Source of the DNA: Advenella incenata
GTDB lineage: Bacteria > Pseudomonadota > Gammaproteobacteria > Burkholderiales > Burkholderiaceae_B
Assembly (NCBI RefSeq): GCF_004217095.1
Contig: NZ_SHKO01000001.1
Coordinates: forward strand, 2,282,234 to 2,346,233
Direction: 5' to 3'
DNA: 64,000 nucleotides
Below, piece by piece: positions 16,971 through 25,638 of the stretch (position 1 is its first letter; the number at the start of each line of letters is the position of its first letter). The notes beneath the pieces are model-generated. The model did no database searches and was not told where the DNA came from. It saw only the letters and a list, made by a program, of their open reading frames with translations. The position numbers were made by a program, and so were the translations under genes.

Positions 16971-17894
16971 ATGCAAACCACTTCAAGTACGCTATCGACC
17001 CCATCTTCCCCCCAGTATTCGAGTCTGTTGCTGCGCTATCTGCTGCGGGACAAGCTGGCCCTGGCCGCAGCCCTGTTGCTGGCAATACTTGTGCTGGCGG
17101 CACTGCTGGCACCGTGGCTGTTGGGTGACGCAGCGACCAGGCTTGGCCTGCGTTATCGCAATTTGGCTCCGTTCAGCGCAGCGCACGGCTGGCTTTTTGT
17201 CCTGGGTGCGGATACGCTCGGGCGACCGATTCTTGCACGCTTGCTGGTCGGAGCCAGTAATACGCTGGGCATCGCCGCCGCAGCAGTTGCGCTGTCATTG
17301 ACGATTGGCGGTTTGCTCGGACTGATCGCCGGCTATTCCGAACGCTGGTACAGCCACGTTATCCTGCGGATGGCAGACATCATCATGAGTTTCCCTTCGC
17401 TGCTTCTGGCCTTGATTGTTCTGTACACGCTGGGACCTAGTGTTACCAATCTGATTATCGTGCTGGCCATCACCCGTATGCCTGTTTATCTGCGTACTGC
17501 ACGGGCCGAAGTGCTTGAGGTGCGAGAACGCATGTTTGTGAGCGCGGCCAGGTCCATGGGGGCCGGATCCATACGCATTGTACTGCGCCATATTGCACCG
17601 CTTGTGGTGCCCACGCTCATCACCATTTCAGCGATCGATTTCGCCACCGTCATTCTGGCTGAATCGGCGCTTAGTTTTCTCGGACTGGGCATACAGCCGC
17701 CCGACTTTACCTGGGGCGCCATGGTGGCCAATGGCCGTGGCTATCTGAGCAGTGCGTGGTGGATTGCCTTCTGGCCTGGGCTGGCCATCATGCTGGCAAC
17801 ATTGTCACTTAATGTTTTGTCTAGTTGGGCGCGTACCGTCGCGGACCCTCAGCAGCGCTGGCGCTTGCAGAAATTAAAGAGAGCACGACAATGA
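16971..17894 (+). CDS. ABC transporter permease, DppC type
   Basis: 307 residues. The N-terminal OppC-type segment (LLRYLLRDKLALAAALLLAILVLAALLAPWL) and the domain with GADTLGRPILARLLVGASNTL and the EAA loop ARAEVLEVRERMFVSAARSMGAGSIRIVLRHIAPLVVPTLI identify the second channel subunit. The ending SALSFLGLGIQPPDFTWGAMVANGRGYL is typical. The stop codon overlaps the start of the ATPase gene (ATGA), so the two are translationally coupled. Confidence 0.93.
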   Translation: MQTTSSTLSTPSSPQYSSLLLRYLLRDKLALAAALLLAILVLAALLAPWLLGDAATRLGLRYRNLAPFSAAHGWLFVLGADTLGRPILARLLVGASNTLGIAAAAVALSLTIGGLLGLIAGYSERWYSHVILRMADIIMSFPSLLLALIVLYTLGPSVTNLIIVLAITRMPVYLRTARAEVLEVRERMFVSAARSMGAGSIRIVLRHIAPLVVPTLITISAIDFATVILAESALSFLGLGIQPPDFTWGAMVANGRGYLSSAWWIAFWPGLAIMLATLSLNVLSSWARTVADPQQRWRLQKLKRARQ

Positions 17895-19567
17895 ATGCCA
17901 TGACCAATAGACAGGCCATTTTGGAGGTTGCCGATCTGACGGTGGACTTTCTGTCTGATAATGAACCAGTGCGAGCGGTAGATAATGTATCGTTTCATGT
18001 ATGCCGTGGCGAGACGCTGGTTATCCTGGGGGAGAGCGGTTCCGGCAAAAGCGTCAGTACCAGTGCGGTCATGGACCTGGTTGACTGTCCACCCGGCGAT
18101 ATCGTTCGTGGAGCCATTCGTTTCGAAGGTAAGGATTTGCGAGGGCTGAGCACCGAAGCGCGCCGGAGCATCAACGGCTGCAAGATTGCCATGATTTTCC
18201 AGGATCCGCTTGCCTATCTGAACCCCGTATATACAGTGGGCCGGCAGATAGCCGAGGTGTTCGAGAGTCACGCGGTGGCACGCGGTAGCGCGGCACGGGA
18301 ACAAGTGATAGACCTGCTGCGCCGGGTTGGCATACGCGAACCGGAGCTTCGCATCGACTTCTATCCGCACCAGTTTTCAGGTGGACAGCGCCAGCGTGTG
18401 ATGATTGCAATGGCGATTGCCTTGAAGCCCGATATCATCATTGCTGATGAGCCCACAACCGCTCTGGACCTGAGCGTCCAGGCGCAGATCCTGGATTTGC
18501 TTCGCGATCTTCAGCGCGAACATGGCATGGCATTGATTATGATCACGCACGATCTGGAGGTGGCCTCTTCGATGGCGGACCGTGTCATTGTGATGAAGGC
18601 AGGAAAAATTGTAGAGTCCGGTGTGGCGCAGGATGTCTTTACGCAGCCACAGCACCCCTATACCCGTGGTCTGATTGCCGCATTACCTCACGGGGACGTG
18701 GTCGAATCCTCCAACCAGCGCGCGGCGGTGATCGGGGAAGATATTCTGTTACGCGTGGAGCATCTGATCAAGGATTATCCTGTATCTTCTGGCCCTTTCA
18801 AAAGCAAGCGCCTGCTGCGAGCCGTTGACGATGTCAGTTTTACCGTGCGCAAAGGTGAAACATTAGGCATTGTGGGCGAATCGGGTTCCGGAAAATCAAG
18901 CGTGGCGCGCATGCTGCTGCGTTTGTTCGACGCGAGTTCAGGCGCGGCCTACTACCGTGACCAGAATATCTTCGAGATGAACGAGCGTGAGCTGCTCTCG
19001 TTCCGGCGTAAAGTGCAGATGGTGTTTCAGGACCCCTTTGGATCGATGAACCCCCGTATGAGTGTCAGACAAATCGTGTCGGAATCCTGGGCTATTCATG
19101 GCGATGTTCTGCCCAAGGCGCGATGGCGCGACAGAACCATTGAGTTGCTGGAACTTGTCGGCTTAAGGCCAGAGCATGCTGATCGTTATCCGCACCAGTT
19201 TTCAGGAGGGCAACGCCAACGCATTGCGATTGCCCGTGCGCTGGCGAGCGAACCGGAGCTGGTGGTTTGCGATGAAGCCGTGTCTGCGCTGGACGTATCC
19301 ATTCAGGCACAGGTGATTGAGCTGCTTGCCGATCTGCGTAATCGACTTGGTTTATCCTATGTTTTTATTACACACGACTTATCTGTGGTGCGAACGCTTG
19401 CGGACAGAATCATGGTCATGGAGCAGGGCAAGGTGGTGGAGTTGAACGATACTGCTACCGTGTTTACCGCGCCCAGTCATGACTACACGCGCCGTCTGCT
19501 GGCCGCCGCGCCACGGCCAAAGTGGTTGTCGACCCATTCGGGCGACAGGATTACTGTGCCAGTATAA
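17891..19567 (+). CDS. Double-domain ABC transporter ATPase (DppD-DppF fusion, GsiA-like)
   Basis: 558 residues from ATG 17891, overlapping the previous stop. Domain 1 (about 8-260) has Walker [10 protein letters not shown], signature FSGGQRQRV and Walker [13 protein letters not shown]. Domain 2 (about 285-550) has [18 protein letters not shown] and [12 protein letters not shown]. The oligopeptide-type C-terminal segment [13 protein letters not shown] follows domain 1, with a matching [13 protein letters not shown] after domain 2. Both domains appear catalytically complete. A single-chain arrangement is as in GsiA and other family-5 importers. It supplies ATP hydrolysis for the importer encoded by the three preceding genes. 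Confidence 0.94.
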   Translation: MNAMTNRQAILEVADLTVDFLSDNEPVRAVDNVSFHVCRGETLVILGESGSGKSVSTSAVMDLVDCPPGDIVRGAIRFEGKDLRGLSTEARRSINGCKIAMIFQDPLAYLNPVYTVGRQIAEVFESHAVARGSAAREQVIDLLRRVGIREPELRIDFYPHQFSGGQRQRVMIAMAIALKPDIIIADEPTTALDLSVQAQILDLLRDLQREHGMALIMITHDLEVASSMADRVIVMKAGKIVESGVAQDVFTQPQHPYTRGLIAALPHGDVVESSNQRAAVIGEDILLRVEHLIKDYPVSSGPFKSKRLLRAVDDVSFTVRKGETLGIVGESGSGKSSVARMLLRLFDASSGAAYYRDQNIFEMNERELLSFRRKVQMVFQDPFGSMNPRMSVRQIVSESWAIHGDVLPKARWRDRTIELLELVGLRPEHADRYPHQFSGGQRQRIAIARALASEPELVVCDEAVSALDVSIQAQVIELLADLRNRLGLSYVFITHDLSVVRTLADRIMVMEQGKVVELNDTATVFTAPSHDYTRRLLAAAPRPKWLSTHSGDRITVPV

Positions 19568-19647
19568 ATATGGAGATCAGGCTGATCGGTATACATAATG
19601 GCACGTTATAGAGAAAGAATTATTACGATATAAAAAAGGAGATGCAA

Positions 19648-20715
19648 ATGGATACAGCAGCGCAAGGCGGCAATCGTTTAGCTCGACGAGCTTTTATCAA
19701 GGGAGGCCTGGCCATGTCAGCCGTTTTGGGGTCAGGCCAGGCTGGTGCACAATGGTCTCAATCGCTACGGTATCCTGATCCTGGGGTGGAGATACTTGAT
19801 CCATCCTTTACAAAATACCGCATATTCAATTCGAGTATTGAACGTCTGGCCACCGGCTTTCGCTGGCTGGAAGGACCGGTTTGGATTGGTGACGGCAACT
19901 ATTTGCTCGTTAGCGATATAGCCAATAATCAAATTATCCGCTGGGACGAGTCAACCGGTAAGGCTTCTGTTTTTCGCAAGCCAGCAAATTTTCCCAACGG
20001 TAATACACGCGATCGGCAAGGGCGGCTACTCACTTGTGAAGGTGCCGTAACGCGACGCATCAGCCGTACCGAATATAGTGGAAATATCATTACGCTAACC
20101 GATAGTTTTGAGGGAAAGCCATACAATTCGCCCAACGACATCATATGTAAAACAGACGGTTCAGTCTGGTTCACAGATCCGCCGTTCCAGCTGGGAAACG
20201 ATTACGAGGGTCGGATTTCGAAACAGGAATTGCCGGACGCGGTATATCGTATTGATGCGCAAACCCGTAAAGTGCATAGAGTTATTAATGATCTGGCCGG
20301 TCCGAATGGTCTGTGTTTTTCTCCGGATGAGAAAAAACTGTACGTTGTAGAAGGTCGCGCCAAGCCAAGCCGAATTTTATGGGTATATACGGTCGGGCCC
20401 GATAACGAGTTAAGTGAAAAGACCAAATTCCTTGAAGTAGATGGCGCCGGTGCGCTTGATGGAATTAAATGTGATCAGGATGGCAATATCTGGGCCGGAT
20501 GGGGCAGCAACGGAGCCCCTGGCGCAGATTCTGCAAAGTTGGACGGCGTGATGATTTTCAACCCGCAAGGGCAGGCCATAGGACACATACATTTGCCAGA
20601 GCGTTGCGCAAATCTGTGTTTTGGTGGTGAGCAAAATAATCGACTGTTCATGGCGAGCAGCCATTCTATTTATTCCGTATTCGTCAATACGCGCGGAGCG
20701 GTTGCATTCGATTAA
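19648..20715 (+). CDS. Tat-exported SMP-30/gluconolactonase-like hydrolase
   Basis: 355 residues from ATG 19648, 6 nt behind AAGGAG (an ATG at 19642 abuts the site and is unlikely). The N terminus has a twin-arginine signal, RRAFIKGG followed by a hydrophobic stretch ending GAQW, so the enzyme is exported folded to the periplasm. The beta-propeller has the SMP-30 motifs WLEGPVWIGDGNYLLVSDI, NSPNDIICKTDGSVWFTDPPF, LAGPNGLCFSPDEKKLYVVE and DGIKCDQDGNIWAG; E (LEGP), N (SPND, GPNG) and D (LDGIKCD) are the usual metal ligands. It opens sugar lactones to aldonic or aldaric acids. It lies 80 bp downstream of the importer, suggesting it prepares the ligand in the periplasm. Confidence 0.88.
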   Translation: MDTAAQGGNRLARRAFIKGGLAMSAVLGSGQAGAQWSQSLRYPDPGVEILDPSFTKYRIFNSSIERLATGFRWLEGPVWIGDGNYLLVSDIANNQIIRWDESTGKASVFRKPANFPNGNTRDRQGRLLTCEGAVTRRISRTEYSGNIITLTDSFEGKPYNSPNDIICKTDGSVWFTDPPFQLGNDYEGRISKQELPDAVYRIDAQTRKVHRVINDLAGPNGLCFSPDEKKLYVVEGRAKPSRILWVYTVGPDNELSEKTKFLEVDGAGALDGIKCDQDGNIWAGWGSNGAPGADSAKLDGVMIFNPQGQAIGHIHLPERCANLCFGGEQNNRLFMASSHSIYSVFVNTRGAVAFD

Positions 20716-21027
20716 TGATCACTTGACCTTTTGATCACAAATAACATACTGCTTACATGAGCTTGTTATGTTCTGCTGGTTGCACTCGGTGCAACCACGT
20801 TGCGTTTGATCTCCCCGTTATCCTATCTGTCGATATCTCGGCATACGTATAAGGTAGGTTACCGTTGCGCGTGTAGTAGTATGGTAATACCTGCTGCCAT
20901 CTGGTTTGGGCTACGCTGCAAATATGCGAAGAGGCTCTATGGGTTGGAGGCGGGTGCCATAGGTTAGCAAATAAGATCGCTTTTTCGCATGGACCGCCAT
21001 ACTTAACCAACTAAATTGGAGCAATTC
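20716..21027. other. Intergenic region after the SMP-30 gene
   Basis: 312 bp. TGATCAC is directly repeated at 20716-20722 and 20732-20738. I find no clear terminator and no supported ORF; an 85-codon minus-strand reading frame here lacks a ribosome site and family resemblance. Confidence 0.35.
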
Positions 21028-21819
21028 ATGCCGAATAAAGAAAGTGTACGAAACGCCATTGTTACCGGTGCTGCAAATGGAATAGGGCGCGCCATCGCCT
21101 TACGTCTCGCAGAAGACGGGCTCAACGTAGCTGTAAACGATATAGAGGCAAATCGTCACGAATTGGAAACCGTCAGAAGTGAAATAAAAAAAATTGGACG
21201 CAACAGTGTCGTGGTTACCGGTGATGTTTCCTTTGAAAATGACGTTCAGCGAGTGATTGATGACAGCGTCAAAACGCTAGGCAGCCTCGACGTCATGGTT
21301 GCCAATGCTGGCATAGCGCAAGTGAAACCCTTGCTGGAAATTTCAACGGAAGATTGGGATCATATGATGGCGGTCAATCTACGAGGTGTTTTTCTTTCCT
21401 ACCAGTTGGCTGCAAAGCAGATGATATCGCAGGGGAACGGAGGAAAAATCATTGGTGCTGCATCGATTGTCGCCTATCGACCTTTTGCGCTTCTTTCGTC
21501 TTACTCAGCCTCTAAATGGGGTGTTCGTGGCCTTACACAGGGAGCCGCCATGGAGTGGGCGAAATATGGCATTACCGTAAATGCTTATTGCCCTGGTATC
21601 GTGGGCACCGCGATGTGGGACCTCATTGACGAGAAACTTGCAGAAAATGAAGGATTGAATAAAGGACAGGCAATACGTAAATATTCCGATCTCATTCATC
21701 TGGGACGTGTTTCAGTTCCGAAAGACGTTGCACAATTTGTCTCCTATCTTGCCTCAAATGATTCAGACTATATGACCGGGCAGTCGGTCATGATCGATGG
21801 AGGCATCCAATTTTCTTGA
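21028..21819 (+). CDS. Short-chain dehydrogenase/reductase
   Basis: 263 residues from ATG 21028 (TTGGAG 6 nt upstream). Classical SDR: cofactor motif TGAANGIGRAI (about 14-24), NAGIA near 93, catalytic Ser in AASIVAY and YxxxK as SYSASKWG, followed by the structural NAYCPGIVGTAMWD. It ends with TGQSVMIDGGIQFS, the usual classical-SDR tail. It reduces or oxidises a hydroxyl/keto substrate with NAD(P). Neighbouring lactonase and sugar-acid genes suggest a sugar or sugar-acid dehydrogenase (inference). It stands alone with its own upstream region. Confidence 0.9.
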   Translation: MPNKESVRNAIVTGAANGIGRAIALRLAEDGLNVAVNDIEANRHELETVRSEIKKIGRNSVVVTGDVSFENDVQRVIDDSVKTLGSLDVMVANAGIAQVKPLLEISTEDWDHMMAVNLRGVFLSYQLAAKQMISQGNGGKIIGAASIVAYRPFALLSSYSASKWGVRGLTQGAAMEWAKYGITVNAYCPGIVGTAMWDLIDEKLAENEGLNKGQAIRKYSDLIHLGRVSVPKDVAQFVSYLASNDSDYMTGQSVMIDGGIQFS

Positions 21820-22157
21820 CATACAAACGTATAAAAGGAGCGAAGTACAGGTATTTCGAGCACATTCGGTATACCTGGTTTTAGCAGTTCGGCAGGTCTG
21901 CGTATCACCTCGGATACAAAGACCTTCGCCTTGCCGAAATGTAAAAAGAACCAATGCAACTGCAGGTGGAGCTGCACCCACTCAGACCAAAGAGCGTCAT
22001 GTGCAGCAGATTCAATATTGCCCTTATTAGTCCGAGTAAGCCACGCAGGCATCACAACGGGATTCACTTCTATCGTAAAAAGTTATCGGAATAAAAGTAA
22101 TGATCATAAGTAACGTTTTACCGTTGCCATTCTGGTTGTTAGTGATTCCAGCTTGCT
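21820..22157. other. Intergenic region between SDR and LysR genes
   Basis: 338 bp between the converging SDR and LysR genes. Short ORFs occur in several frames but none has a credible start or a recognisable sequence. No terminator hairpin with a T-run is obvious. Confidence 0.35.
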
Positions 22158-23099
22158 TTAATCAACATGATTGAAGTCTGACTGCTGTTCAGCCGGGTGA
22201 TCGACCGTGAGAAATTTTAATTGAAGCAAGGTATCTTTGGTGAGTTCTACAATCGCATCGATGCCAGGATTATGCGTTGCTGTCATGTATGAGATATAGA
22301 ACCCTGCTGGTTCGATGGGAGGTGAACAAGGCAAGGTGCGCACCGAGCCGGAGGCCAGCATCTCTTGCAATAGCGGCAAGGGCAATATGGCTATTGCATG
22401 GCCAGCCGCAACCAATCTGGCAATCAACGCTAATGAATTACTCGTATTGAGTGATTTTGCCTTCACTCCACCTGAATGCAGCCATCCATCTACAACGGCA
22501 TAGAGCGTAGATGGCGCCGAATGTGTGGCAATACTCAAGCCATGGGCATCATTTGGCTTAAATGGCACAGGCAGGATAGGAGCCGACGAGGACGCAACCC
22601 AGGCAAAGGGCATCCATCCAATAAAGCTATCTGTGGCTTCCGAGCCGGTGGAAGGGTTGGTCAGGATCGCTATGTCCAGCTCCTTCGCATTGAGCTTTTG
22701 GTTCAGGACAGATCCCACATCGACAGTGATTTCCAGGTCAAGCGAGGGGAAGTGTTCCTTGATCTTTGCGATCACAGCGGTAAGGCCCACAGTTGCTGAG
22801 CATTCATCTGCTCCAAGACGCAGTTTTCCGGAAGGGCTTCGGTCCTTGCGGAAATGTTCAAGCTGGCGGCTGCTATTGAGTGCCTGATCAGCATGGCGCA
22901 AAGCCGCTGTGCCGATCTCGGTCAGTGTGACTCGCTGACGAGTCCGCTCAAATAGCTTGGAATCGAGTGTGTCCTCCAACTCCTTTATGCGAGCGGATAT
23001 GGCCGGTTGCGACAAATGCAAATGTCGCGCGGCTGCATGAATACTGCCCAAATGAGCAGCCCAGTAAAAGGCTTCCATCTGACTTAGGGTAATCCTCAT
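22158..23099 (-). CDS. LysR-family transcriptional regulator
   Basis: 313 residues. N-terminal helix-turn-helix: LSQMEAFYWAAHLGSIHAAARHLHLSQPAISARIKELEDTLDSKLFERTRQRVTLTEIG (about 4-63). The rest is the LysR co-inducer domain, including KLRLGADECSATVGL and the late LVAAGHAIAILPLPLLQEML. Divergent from the RraA-TRAP operon across 135 bp, the standard layout for a LysR activator of that operon. The inducer is unknown, probably the TRAP ligand or a product of its breakdown. Confidence 0.92.
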   Translation of the reverse strand: MRITLSQMEAFYWAAHLGSIHAAARHLHLSQPAISARIKELEDTLDSKLFERTRQRVTLTEIGTAALRHADQALNSSRQLEHFRKDRSPSGKLRLGADECSATVGLTAVIAKIKEHFPSLDLEITVDVGSVLNQKLNAKELDIAILTNPSTGSEATDSFIGWMPFAWVASSSAPILPVPFKPNDAHGLSIATHSAPSTLYAVVDGWLHSGGVKAKSLNTSNSLALIARLVAAGHAIAILPLPLLQEMLASGSVRTLPCSPPIEPAGFYISYMTATHNPGIDAIVELTKDTLLQLKFLTVDHPAEQQSDFNHVD

Positions 23100-23234
23100 G
23101 ATAAGAAATATCTCTCAAGTAAGGGGGATTTTTGATTATTGTGAGCGCAAGACTGCGTGATATTCTGCTCGTAACTTGATGGCGTTTTCTATGACGCTCC
23201 GAATTTTTTATTTACTTATATTATCACGATTAGC

Positions 23235-23909
23235 ATGTACCTGATTCATCCAATGCCACTACCTATTTCCGCGCACGACCTGGCACTACTGAAGCGCGCC
23301 GAACCGGCCACGGTCGGACATTTTCGTACCGTCGGATTCATGGATTCTGGTATTCGAGCCCATGTGCCGGACCGGCGGATCGTCGGCACAGCCGTGACAG
23401 TCAGGATGCCAGGAACGGATGGCGGGATTCTGCATCACGCCATGGGTTGCGCACGTCCAGGCGACGTGTTGATCATCGACCGTTGCGGTGAAATAGTAAC
23501 CGCTGCATTTGGTGGTGCCATGGCCTATGCCGCGAGTCAGGCGGGCGTCGCAGCATTAATCGTCGATGGATGCGTTACTGACTTGGGGGAACTGCGAGAA
23601 CATGGCGTACCTGTATGGTCGCGAGGGCCCTCCATCGTTACAACGCGCCTGCTTGCTCAAGACGGGGAGTTTTGCGGTTCAGTCAGTTGCGGTGGCGTGC
23701 CGGTTCATCCGGGAGATGCCATATTGGCAGATGAAAACGGTGTGTTGGTATTGCCACGTGACCAGATATGTTCGGCAGCGCAACAGGCTATCGCATTTCA
23801 GGAACAAGAGAAACAAACGTTGGCAAGATTGCGTGCGGGAGAGAAATTTCCCGATATTGTCGGATCACGTGCCGCTATCGAAAACAATATCTTTGCAGTT
23901 GCCGATTGA
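23235..23909 (+). CDS. RraA-like protein lacking the catalytic arginine
   Basis: 224 residues with the RraA fold: TVGFMDSGIRAHVPDRRIVGTAVTVRMPGTDGG, then HHAMGCARPGDVLIIDRCGEIVTAAFGGAMAYAASQAGVAALIVDGCVTD and HPGDAILADENGVLVLP. The canonical Arg-Asp pair of aldolase members is Thr115-Asp116 (DGCVTD), so aldol-cleavage chemistry as in HMG/CHA aldolase is doubtful. It could be a lyase with other chemistry or a non-catalytic partner. First gene of an apparent operon with a complete TRAP transporter. The start at 23235 has no clear ribosome site. Confidence 0.8.
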   Translation: MYLIHPMPLPISAHDLALLKRAEPATVGHFRTVGFMDSGIRAHVPDRRIVGTAVTVRMPGTDGGILHHAMGCARPGDVLIIDRCGEIVTAAFGGAMAYAASQAGVAALIVDGCVTDLGELREHGVPVWSRGPSIVTTRLLAQDGEFCGSVSCGGVPVHPGDAILADENGVLVLPRDQICSAAQQAIAFQEQEKQTLARLRAGEKFPDIVGSRAAIENNIFAVAD

Positions 23910-23946
23910 GAGTTCATTTTTTGCATTTTTCAGAGGATAGAAACTT

Positions 23947-24981
23947 ATGAGAAAAATAATATTCACACTTGTCATGGCTTCGGCATGCATGTCTGCAGCC
24001 GCCCAGGACTTGCCCAAAACCCATTTTAAAGTAGTCGGCGGCGGCAGCCACAACTACACGTTCGGATCAACCGAGAAGCCGTTCTGGGAGGAGACACTAC
24101 CGCAAGCATCCGGTGGCCAGATCACGGCGGATCTGAGTGGTTTGGCTGAAAGCGGGCTTAAGGGACCCGAAGTCGTACGACTGATGCGGGTAGGCGCGAT
24201 CGATATCGGCATGGGCGTGTTCGCTTACGTTAGTAGTGATGATGCGTTGTTCGAAGGTGTGGATTTGCCCGGTATGGCACCGGACATCGACAGTGCACAT
24301 AAGATCGCCCAGGCTTATCGGCCCGTACTGGACAAGCGGATGCGGGAACGACATGGGATCAAATTGCTTGCGACGGCGTCATACACGGCACAGGTATTTT
24401 TCTGTCGTGAACCCGTGAAGCAGCTGAGCGATCTCAAAGGCAAGAAGGTACGTACACGTGGCAGGAATATGGCTGATTATGTGACCGCGTTGGGCGCCAA
24501 TCCTGTCACTCTACCGTTTGCGGAAGTCGTTACCGCTCTGCAGACGGGCGTTATCGATTGCGCTGTAACCGGGATTGGTTCAGGTAACGCAGCAAAATGG
24601 TTTGAGGTGGCTAATAACCTCTATAACCTGCCAATAGACTGGTCTGTCGGATTCTATGGAATAGGTTTGAAGCGTTGGCAAAAACTCGATCCTGCGGTAC
24701 AGAAGTTATTACAGGAACAAGCACAGGTACTAGAGGATCGATTCTGGGCGGAGACCAAGCGCGAGAACGACTTTGCCCTTGCTTGCAATACCGGGCAAGG
24801 CCAATGCCAGATTCACGAGAAAGCCCATATGATAGCGGCTGCCCCGACCGTACAGGACCAGGAGAGTTTGCGTGAAGTTGCTCAAAAAGTGGCGCAGGCG
24901 TGGGGTAAGCGTTGTGGCAAGGAATGCGTACAACAATGGAATGAAACGGCGGGAAAGGCAGCCGGAATCACGATACGTTGA
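23947..24981 (+). CDS. TRAP transporter substrate-binding protein, DctP type
   Basis: 344 residues with a signal peptide (about 1-19, SAAAQ). DctP features include the conserved Arg segment LSDLKGKKVRTRGRNMADYVTALGANPVTLPFAEVVTALQTGVIDCAVTG (about 160-208), where the Arg usually contacts a carboxylate of the ligand. This points to an organic acid substrate. Cysteines are unusually frequent near the C terminus (CNTGQGQC, CGKEC), possibly forming disulfides in the periplasm. It is followed by the small and large membrane subunits. Confidence 0.92.
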   Translation: MRKIIFTLVMASACMSAAAQDLPKTHFKVVGGGSHNYTFGSTEKPFWEETLPQASGGQITADLSGLAESGLKGPEVVRLMRVGAIDIGMGVFAYVSSDDALFEGVDLPGMAPDIDSAHKIAQAYRPVLDKRMRERHGIKLLATASYTAQVFFCREPVKQLSDLKGKKVRTRGRNMADYVTALGANPVTLPFAEVVTALQTGVIDCAVTGIGSGNAAKWFEVANNLYNLPIDWSVGFYGIGLKRWQKLDPAVQKLLQEQAQVLEDRFWAETKRENDFALACNTGQGQCQIHEKAHMIAAAPTVQDQESLREVAQKVAQAWGKRCGKECVQQWNETAGKAAGITIR

Positions 24982-25011
24982 GCGAGCATAACAACATAAA
25001 AGGTCTTGAAT

Positions 25012-25635
25012 ATGGAACTGCAAACGTTAGCGCCCAAGCGCATGCTGGACAAAGTCGCCGGTGCCGGTGCATGGATAGGAGGAGCCTGCCTGTTAGTTTC
25101 CTCGATGCTAATTGTGATCGATCTGGTCATGAGAAAGTGGATAGGCTGGTCGATAGGCGGATCGGATGAAATTGCCGGATACGTACTGGCAATAGTCAGT
25201 GCGTGGGCATTTCCGATTACGCTGCTGCGTCGCTCCCACATTCGGGTGGACGTTATTTATACCCATTTATCGCGTCGGGCCCGCATCGGACTGGACCTGT
25301 TTGCATTGGTATGCATGGGTGTGTTTGTCGCAGTATTGACTTATCACGCGTGGCAGGTTTTGGCCGATTCGATTTCCTTCAATGCAGTATCGAATACGCC
25401 GCTGCAGGTGCCGCAGTGGATTCCTCAATCGCTGTGGTTCGCTGGGTACGTGTTCTTCCTGGTCACTATCGTGGTTTTGATAGCCTGCGCCATTTATCTG
25501 ATTATCAAGCAGAGGCCCCGCGAGGTTAGTGCATTGATCGGCATCAACTCGGTAGAAGAAGAAATCAATGAAGAGCTGGTCCTTGAAAAGGACCTGAGTC
25601 CAACCAACCAGGCTTTGGCCGCCGCGGAGAAATAA
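25012..25635 (+). CDS. TRAP transporter small permease, DctQ type
   Basis: 207 residues from ATG 25012 (TTG at 25006 is an unlikely alternative). Four hydrophobic segments, including GAWIGGACLLVSSMLIVIDLVMRKWIGWSIGGSDEIAGYVLAIVSAWAFPITLLRRSHIRVDVIY, match the DctQ family. The C-terminal cytoplasmic tail is acidic. It pairs with the DctM-type protein that starts 3 bp later to form the Na+-driven importer. Confidence 0.9.
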   Translation: MELQTLAPKRMLDKVAGAGAWIGGACLLVSSMLIVIDLVMRKWIGWSIGGSDEIAGYVLAIVSAWAFPITLLRRSHIRVDVIYTHLSRRARIGLDLFALVCMGVFVAVLTYHAWQVLADSISFNAVSNTPLQVPQWIPQSLWFAGYVFFLVTIVVLIACAIYLIIKQRPREVSALIGINSVEEEINEELVLEKDLSPTNQALAAAEK

Positions 25636-25638
25636 GTC

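Noticed and set aside
20753-21010. 85-codon minus-strand ORF between the SMP-30 and SDR genes
   Set aside because: No ribosome site and no family resemblance; overlaps the likely promoter of the SDR gene.
25006-25011. TTG start for the DctQ-type protein
   Set aside because: An ATG 6 bp later is the normal choice.
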